Positions 28,535-32,627 of a DNA stretch of 32,627 nt are shown here, piece after piece. The notes beneath the pieces are model-generated. The model was not told the DNA's origin. It saw nothing but the letters and a program-made list of their open reading frames with translations, and searched no databases. Numbering within the stretch: the stretch's first letter is position 1; every line of letters begins with the position of its first letter. The stretch is from a virus. The stretch lies in IMG/VR virus record IMGVR_UViG_3300032291_001745, positions 1 through 32,627 of that record; one strand, written 5' to 3'. A program made the position numbers and the translations under genes.

Positions 28535-29056
28535 TTATATACTAAAAAGTAAATTTTTAGACTTTAATTTTGACATTTCATGTTCTTGTTGTTTAAATAT
28601 TAAAACTTCTGTCGGTGTGGGATTATAAACAGAATAAAAACGAATGGGTATATATACATTACCATGAACAATTTTAGAATAATCTCTATTAATTGTTGTC
28701 CTAACATTACAGCATTTTAAAAGAAACTTAATTTTGTCTATGATATCGATATAAATATTTACGGTGTTAGTGATAAAATTATGAAGGGTGTAATAACAAT
28801 AAAATATTTTAGGGTTATCTTTAGAACCTGTTATGTTTTCATGTTCAAACACATAAGGTACTTCATGATATTTTAGCTTAAAAACTACGTCATATTCATC
28901 AAAGATTTCTTTACGAATAAATTCTAATTTATAATCCAAGTCTTCATTCATGTTAATAATACCATTACGAGATGTTAACACATTATTATTAATAAACGTA
29001 CCATTGTTTATATGGGGGTCATTATCATAATCATATATAACAAACTCTGTTTTCAT
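28535..29056 (-). CDS. Unknown protein
   Basis: I use the ATG at 29056 (MKTEFVIYDYDND), since the longer frame would begin with TTG at 29095. The 173-residue product is beta-rich and acidic early (NEDLDYKLEFIRKEIFDEYD), with Tyr-rich strands (IFYCYYTLHNFITNTVNIYI). No family recognised. It is the first gene of the minus-strand block. Confidence 0.5.
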   Translation of the reverse strand: MKTEFVIYDYDNDPHINNGTFINNNVLTSRNGIINMNEDLDYKLEFIRKEIFDEYDVVFKLKYHEVPYVFEHENITGSKDNPKIFYCYYTLHNFITNTVNIYIDIIDKIKFLLKCCNVRTTINRDYSKIVHGNVYIPIRFYSVYNPTPTEVLIFKQQEHEMSKLKSKNLLFSI

Positions 29057-29104
29057 GGGTTTAAAATAATAAAGAGCGTTTAGAATGTCAAACAATGAAA
29101 AACA

Positions 29105-29136
29105 TTTGGTTTAATTAAATTATATTGGTATATTTG
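29105..29136 (+). promoter_or_regulatory. Bacteroidetes-type promoter
   Basis: TTTG at 29105-29108, 20 bp, then TATATTTG at 29129-29136, 21 bp before ATG 29158. Confidence 0.7.
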
Positions 29137-29157
29137 TAATAAAATAGATATTAATAT

Positions 29158-29406
29158 ATGTTCAAGAAAAAAGAAAAAGAAATCAATATCCCACATTGGG
29201 GTGATGCCAAAAATTGGGTAAACAAAGTTATTGATTCCTGTACAACAACTCGACAAATAGGTACCGCAAGAAGACTAATGTATCGTTGGAGTGACCAATA
29301 CTATAATAAAATTGATAACTCCATTTTTAGACTGGCTGAAATAGAATTACAAATAAAGTTAGATAATAAGTGGGAAGAACTAATGGAAAAAACAAAATGT
29401 GGATAA
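29158..29406 (+). CDS. Unknown small basic protein
   Basis: The 82-residue product is helical and Lys-rich at its start (FKKKEKEINIPHWGD). It contains TTRQIGTARRLMYRWSDQYY, a plausible helix-turn-helix-like stretch. It overlaps the next gene by 10 bp. Not recognised. Confidence 0.55.
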   Translation: MFKKKEKEINIPHWGDAKNWVNKVIDSCTTTRQIGTARRLMYRWSDQYYNKIDNSIFRLAEIELQIKLDNKWEELMEKTKCG

Positions 29407-29666
29407 AGGCGAATAATTTTTTATTTGATATGGAAGTTGGTGATTATTACTTAACCTCATCGACAACCAAAGTAGAGTGTGTTAAAAGAACGCCAAAGAA
29501 AATATATCTATCAAATAATGTTATCATACACATTAAACAACTAAGTAATGGTTATTTTTACTTGGATAGTAGGTCCGTTGTAAGACACAATAAATCTTAT
29601 CCAATAGTAAATCAAATCCTCAGGGATATTGAAGGGTATATGATTTACAAAACACATTCGACATAA
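29397..29666 (+). CDS. Unknown small protein
   Basis: The ATG at 29397 overlaps the previous stop region; an upstream in-frame start at 29370 is less likely. The 89 residues are beta-rich (MEVGDYYLTSSTTKVECV, SNNVIIHIKQLSNGYFYL), suggesting a small barrel. Function unknown. Confidence 0.5.
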   Translation: MWIKANNFLFDMEVGDYYLTSSTTKVECVKRTPKKIYLSNNVIIHIKQLSNGYFYLDSRSVVRHNKSYPIVNQILRDIEGYMIYKTHST

Positions 29667-29694
29667 ATTTAAATCCTAGTAAAATACGAAAAAA

Positions 29695-29725
29695 TTGTAT
29701 GATTAGAAAATTTATTTTATCTTTG
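29695..29725 (+). promoter_or_regulatory. Bacteroidetes-type promoter
   Basis: TTG at 29695-29697, 20 bp, then TATCTTTG at 29718-29725, 4 bp before ATG 29730. Confidence 0.72.
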
Positions 29726-29729
29726 TAAT

Positions 29730-30005
29730 ATGGAAAAGAAATTAGTAGATAGGGTAATATTCAGAATGGTTAAAGATTCGGCCTTTACTTGGAAAGATAT
29801 CAAACATATCGAATTTCATGATGATGATGAAATTGGTATTGAAGAAGATGATGATGGTAGTTTTTATGCTGAGGTATCCAGAAAAGAATTAGAAACCGAT
29901 GAAGAGTTTGAAGAAAGAAAACAATCCGCTGAGAGTATGAGAATACTCTTTAAACAACGAAGACATCAACAATACTTAAAATTAAAAGAAGAATTTGAAA
30001 AATAA
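29730..30005 (+). CDS. Unknown acidic protein
   Basis: The 91-residue product has an acidic centre (HDDDEIGIEEDDDGSFY) and a charged C-terminal helix (LFKQRRHQQYLKLKEEFEK). It ends 3 bp before a tRNA-like element. No family recognised. Confidence 0.5.
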   Translation: MEKKLVDRVIFRMVKDSAFTWKDIKHIEFHDDDEIGIEEDDDGSFYAEVSRKELETDEEFEERKQSAESMRILFKQRRHQQYLKLKEEFEK

Positions 30006-30008
30006 AAT

Positions 30009-30126
30009 AGTCAGGTAGCTCTAACGGTTAAAAGCGGGTGGCGAGGGAAATGTATTGATACCCAACCTATCGGACACGGCCAATACAGGTAAAGTGTAAA
30101 TGCAGGTTCGAGTCCTGTCCTGGCAA
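30009..30126 (+). tRNA. tRNA-like gene with an expanded centre
   Basis: The 5' end AGTCAGG-TA-GCT...AGC and the 3' end GCAGG-TTCGAGT-CCTGT-CCTGGCA-A form a good acceptor (six of seven pairs), D arm with GG and canonical T arm. Between D and T arms there are about 65 nt instead of 25-40, including a 7-bp stem TGTATTG/CAATACA (30051-30087). A GATA/TATC stem with a 7-nt loop CCCAACC inside it would give anticodon CAA, but this is uncertain. It may be intron-bearing, decayed, or a tRNA mimic. Confidence 0.45.
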
Positions 30127-30137
30127 CTAAAAAAAGA

Positions 30138-30169
30138 TTTGGTATTGTCAAATATATTAAGTAGATTTG
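30138..30169 (+). promoter_or_regulatory. Bacteroidetes-type promoter
   Basis: TTTG at 30138-30141, 20 bp, then TAGATTTG at 30162-30169, 4 bp before ATG 30174. Confidence 0.7.
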
Positions 30170-30173
30170 TATT

Positions 30174-30473
30174 ATGGAATTACAAGACTTGGAAATGAAA
30201 ATAAGGGAACTCGAACAAGAGTTTGAGCAAAAGAAAAGAAATACAATAAAGGAATATTGTGATGTAAATAATCCTTATAAAATTGGGGATAAATTCACAG
30301 ACCGTATTGGGACCATATTAATTGAGTCTATCCATTATAATCATAATATTGGAATTTTTGGTCCCCCATGTTGTGTATATTTTGGTCCCGAATTAAAAAA
30401 AGATGGTACACCCAAGAAAAACGGTAACAAACGTAAAGCTTGGCAAAGTAATGATGTTAATTTGAAAAATTAA
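30174..30473 (+). CDS. Unknown protein with N-terminal coiled coil
   Basis: The 99-residue product starts with a heptad-like helix (LQDLEMKIRELEQEFEQKK), then a small domain with NPYKIGDKFTDRIGTILIES and a basic end. Function unknown. Confidence 0.55.
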   Translation: MELQDLEMKIRELEQEFEQKKRNTIKEYCDVNNPYKIGDKFTDRIGTILIESIHYNHNIGIFGPPCCVYFGPELKKDGTPKKNGNKRKAWQSNDVNLKN

Positions 30474-30480
30474 ACATAGT

Positions 30481-30744
30481 ATGAGTAATCAATGGAGAAC
30501 AATAACGATGGATGAACTATATGATTATTCACATAGTAATCAAAATATATTTATCAAACCAAGTTTTCCATCAAGAAGATGGGGGTATATTTACACCAAA
30601 GATTCGACCACAAATATTAAAGAGATTAACAATCTTATCAACAAATTGAAAGAGGATGGATATACGGTAAGAAAGAGAATAGATAAGAAGAATAACTCGG
30701 GAACATTTTACAGAATAGAAATCAAAGACAATATAAAGTTATGA
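30481..30744 (+). CDS. Unknown small protein
   Basis: The 87-residue product is rich in aromatic and basic residues (PSFPSRRWGYIYTKDS) with a central helix and a strand-rich end (TYRVRK-like basic pairs). It overlaps the next gene (ATGA). Not recognised. Confidence 0.5.
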   Translation: MSNQWRTITMDELYDYSHSNQNIFIKPSFPSRRWGYIYTKDSTTNIKEINNLINKLKEDGYTVRKRIDKKNNSGTFYRIEIKDNIKL

Positions 30745-30968
30745 CACTTAAAGAATATTTTGAACAACTACAGGAGTTTATTAATGAAAACCCTGATGCG
30801 TTAGAATTGGAAGTTATCACATCCGTAGATGATGAAGGAAATGGATTTAACCAAGTTAATTATGGACCATCAAAAGGTAATTACGATGGGGATAGTTTTA
30901 CTTCAGAGGATATGTTTGATGATTGGGGAATAGGTGAGGATGGTATAAATGCGGTTTGTTTGAATTAA
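30741..30968 (+). CDS. Conserved small acidic phage protein
   Basis: The 75-residue product begins MTLKEYFEQLQEFINENPD, followed by EVITSVDDEGNGFNQV and an acidic end. This arrangement is common in small proteins of large phages. Function unknown. Confidence 0.6.
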   Translation: MTLKEYFEQLQEFINENPDALELEVITSVDDEGNGFNQVNYGPSKGNYDGDSFTSEDMFDDWGIGEDGINAVCLN

Positions 30969-30987
30969 TGATATAACAGTTAGATTT

Positions 30988-31314
30988 ATGAAAGAATTTA
31001 ATTTAAAAGAGTACAACAAGATGTGTGCTGAGTTCCTTGAATGGGAATTTCAACATGGATATTACAATCCTGACCACTTACATGAATATTCATTCAAAAC
31101 AACTGAAGAATTAAAATTCCACTCAGACTGGAACCTAATTATGGAAGTGGTTGAAAAGATTAAATCAATCAATGTTTATAAAAACAATCCATCAGATGCA
31201 ACTCTAGCAATCATACGTGAGGAAATAAGAATATTTTTGGGTTTGTGTAATAAAAAAGCGGCGGTACAAACAATTTGGGAATTTCTTCAACTGTATAAGG
31301 AGAGTCACAAATGA
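30988..31314 (+). CDS. Conserved phage protein
   Basis: The 108-residue product contains KFHSDWNLIMEVVEKIKSI and TIWEFLQLYKE, motifs repeatedly seen in phage hypothetical proteins. It ends overlapping the next gene (ATGA). Function unknown. Confidence 0.6.
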   Translation: MKEFNLKEYNKMCAEFLEWEFQHGYYNPDHLHEYSFKTTEELKFHSDWNLIMEVVEKIKSINVYKNNPSDATLAIIREEIRIFLGLCNKKAAVQTIWEFLQLYKESHK

Positions 31315-31487
31315 AATTTGAATTAACAAAAGAAGAGTTAGAAAAACTTTACCAACCACCACCATTTTTTCCCGAAAAAGAAACTGAATTTCAACGAGTA
31401 TACCGAATGGGAAGAAATTCATTAATATTAGAGTTGATAGAAAAAATAGAAATTGATAAAGTGGTAATTTACGGAGGTAACAAATGA
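31311..31487 (+). CDS. Unknown 58-residue protein
   Basis: The ORF starts in the ATGA overlap. It contains ELTKEELEKLYQPPPFFP and a helix RMGRNSLILELIEKIE. Position and coupling support it being real. Function unknown. Confidence 0.55.
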   Translation: MKFELTKEELEKLYQPPPFFPEKETEFQRVYRMGRNSLILELIEKIEIDKVVIYGGNK

Positions 31488-31511
31488 GTAATTTTATTAA
31501 ACATTAAAAAT

Positions 31512-31784
31512 ATGAATAAAAGTTATGTATTTATAATAGCGTTAACGATGTTTACCGCTTTATCGAGTTGTGGGAACGATAAATCAAAATCTAACGAAAC
31601 TAACACCATTGATGAAGAATATTCGGTGATTGAGAATATTCCTGCAATTAATCGTGTGGGTGTTTGTGGGATAAGACTTTATGTTATTGATAGTTGTGAA
31701 TATGTTGGATATATAAATTGTTCTAATGGTGATTTTCTAACACATAAGGGTAATTGTAAATTTTGTCAGGTTAGAAAAAAATAA
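31512..31784 (+). CDS. Phage-encoded lipoprotein
   Basis: The 90-residue product has a lipoprotein signal: KSYVFIIALTMFTALSSCGN with the lipobox L-S-S-C (Cys at residue 20), so the mature form would be membrane-anchored. A Ser/Asn/Glu linker follows. The C-terminal Cys-rich part (VIDSCEYVGYINCSNGDF, then THKGNCKFC) resembles small host and phage proteins with paired Cys. Phage lipoproteins often block superinfection; that role is inferred. Confidence 0.75.
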   Translation: MNKSYVFIIALTMFTALSSCGNDKSKSNETNTIDEEYSVIENIPAINRVGVCGIRLYVIDSCEYVGYINCSNGDFLTHKGNCKFCQVRKK

Positions 31785-31803
31785 ACCTAACCAATTAAAA
31801 TAC

Positions 31804-31929
31804 AGTCAGGTAGTGGAGTTGGGTGTATTCGATACGGAATGAGTTTACATCCCTAATATGAACAAGTGTAATTGTGCCGTAAACTCTGTCATGGGGTCCA
31901 AAGACAGGTTCGAGCCCCTGGTTCTACCA
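31804..31929 (+). tRNA. Second tRNA-like element with expanded centre
   Basis: It begins AGTCAGGTAG like the element at 30009 and ends CAGGTTCGAGC then CCTGGTT (31917-31923) and CTACCA. AGTCAGG/CCTGGTT can pair (two G-U). The T arm is imperfect. The centre holds a perfect 8-bp stem GAGTTTAC (31841-31848)/GTAAACTC (31879-31886). It may be decayed or a tRNA mimic. Confidence 0.35.
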
Positions 31930-31947
31930 CAAAAACAATTAAAGTAT

Positions 31948-32223
31948 ATGGAAATTAAAAAAGGAAATCTGAACTATGACCAATCAGGTAGAGCATACCC
32001 TGATGAACCCAATGTAAAAGAAAATTGGGAATGTATTTGGGAATTTAAAGGGAAACACTACATATTAGTTGGTGATAATGAACATAAGGAATGGGAAGTT
32101 TACTTGGGTGAAATGATTAATTTTTGGGTTGAACATCACGGTTATCTTGACATCGATACTGATGAACAGGAAATCATTAATTTTTACAATAAAACAAAAA
32201 AACATGAAGGCATATTACATTAA
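31948..32223 (+). CDS. Unknown protein
   Basis: The ATG at 31948 gives 91 residues; the longer frame upstream runs through the tRNA-like element. It is Trp-rich (NWECIWEFKGKHYILVGD, KEWEVYLGEMINFWVEHHG), with an acidic end. Not recognised. Confidence 0.55.
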   Translation: MEIKKGNLNYDQSGRAYPDEPNVKENWECIWEFKGKHYILVGDNEHKEWEVYLGEMINFWVEHHGYLDIDTDEQEIINFYNKTKKHEGILH

Positions 32224-32443
32224 AACTACGATTAAAAAGGATTTTACTCGAACTTTTGAGGAATCATTACAAATGATGAATGAAAATCAGGGGTCATATG
32301 TTCCCGAAACAGCTGAGCTTGATTTAAAATTGGAATCTGTTGACATTCCCGCTCATCTTATTGAAAAATTTAAAGAGTCGTTTAAAAATAAAACAGTACC
32401 ATTTCAAGAGGATGATATTTTAACATTTTTAAAGGAAAATTAA
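32204..32443 (+). CDS. Unknown small protein
   Basis: The 79-residue product begins at ATG 32204, overlapping the previous gene by 20 bp (MKAYYIKTTIKKDFTRTFEE). It looks like an alpha/beta protein with a Lys-rich helix near the end. A terminator follows after about 50 bp. Confidence 0.55.
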   Translation: MKAYYIKTTIKKDFTRTFEESLQMMNENQGSYVPETAELDLKLESVDIPAHLIEKFKESFKNKTVPFQEDDILTFLKEN

Positions 32444-32496
32444 ATAAAGGGGGGTTGAGGATTACTGAAAGGTTCCCGACTTCAGAAAAATAATAT

Positions 32497-32524
32497 AACC
32501 CTCACATAAAAGTGGGGGTTTTTT
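32497..32524. terminator. Intrinsic terminator between convergent genes
   Basis: The 9-bp stem AACCCTCAC/GTGGGGGTT (one G-U) with a 6-nt loop is followed by a T run on the plus strand. It also ends the minus-strand gene. Confidence 0.85.
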
Positions 32525-32627
32525 ATTCCTCATCACCATCATGAATCGGTTTCGGTGGTACGAAAGACATATCATACTCATCCAACATACGTTCATACTT
32601 AGCCAAACTCTCACGAGTATATACAGG
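32523..32627 (-). CDS. C-terminal end of a minus-strand gene cut by the window edge
   Basis: The minus strand is open from the right edge to TAA at 32523-32525, giving 34 residues (YTRESLAKYERMLDEYDM, then FVPPKPIHDGDEE). The family cannot be told from this tail. Confidence 0.55.
   Translation of the reverse strand, partial: PVYTRESLAKYERMLDEYDMSFVPPKPIHDGDEE

Noticed and set aside
31858-31947. Upstream extension of the 31948 gene
   Set aside because: It reads through the tRNA-like element and has no coding resemblance; ATG 31948 is the better start.

Overview
The window looks like part of a large tailed phage (or phage-like element) of a Bacteroidetes/Flavobacteria-type host. The DNA is AT-rich, with many short tightly packed genes of phage type. 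It carries free-standing homing endonucleases, tRNA-type genes and tRNA-handling enzymes. Most genes lack a Shine-Dalgarno sequence, and several start just downstream of the Bacteroidetes promoter signature (TTG/TTTG, about 19-20 bp, then TAnnTTTG). No head, tail or replication hallmark gene is in view, so the phage assignment rests on this context.

Layout. 1-4.6 kb: a nucleotide/NAD module with an HD-domain (MESH1/SpoT-like) hydrolase, a PRPP-synthetase-family enzyme and a nicotinamide phosphoribosyltransferase-family enzyme; a LAGLIDADG homing endonuclease and small membrane proteins sit between them. 4.6-6.9 kb: a membrane-anchored protein, then a tRNA nucleotidyltransferase gene whose first 21 codons were cut off by a mobile ribbon-helix-helix/GIY-YIG cassette and rebuilt downstream of it. 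6.9-9 kb: small genes, a Pth2-type peptidyl-tRNA hydrolase and a second gene that both begin ATG AAA TAG, then an RNA cluster with a cloverleaf-capable RNA, a tRNA-Cys-like gene and a clear amber-suppressor tRNA (anticodon CTA). 9-14 kb: many small unknown genes and a second GIY-YIG endonuclease. 14-19 kb: genes with a conserved N-terminal leader, a papain-like protease candidate and a probable virion protein behind a three-way-junction leader RNA. 19.2-21.7 kb: an operon with three paralogs of one family.

21.7-23.7 kb holds the most unusual element: two tandem paralogous genes. Each has a conserved N-terminal domain of about 75 residues followed by an in-frame array of 36-bp repeats separated by unrelated 30-bp segments. 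The geometry, high-G+C spacers, repeat hairpin and leader-side turnover look like CRISPR, yet everything is one open reading frame, and the old distal units drift under protein-level constraint. 23.7-26.4 kb: more leader-bearing proteins. 26.5-28.5 kb: three minus-strand tandem LRR-like paralogs plus the stump of a fourth. 28.5-32.6 kb: small unknown genes, two odd tRNA-like elements, a lipoprotein and the end of a minus-strand gene.

How the parts may work together (inference). The suppressor tRNA lets ATG-AAA-TAG genes be read, so Pth2 expression would depend on it. The nucleotidyltransferase can add CCA to tRNAs that lack it, such as the suppressor. Pth2 recycles peptidyl-tRNA lost at unsuppressed or slow codons. 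The Prs-like/Nampt-like pair without a visible NMN adenylyltransferase is a candidate NAD+ repletion (NARP1-like) anti-defence pathway. Proteins sharing the N-terminal leaders may be packaged in the capsid and injected.
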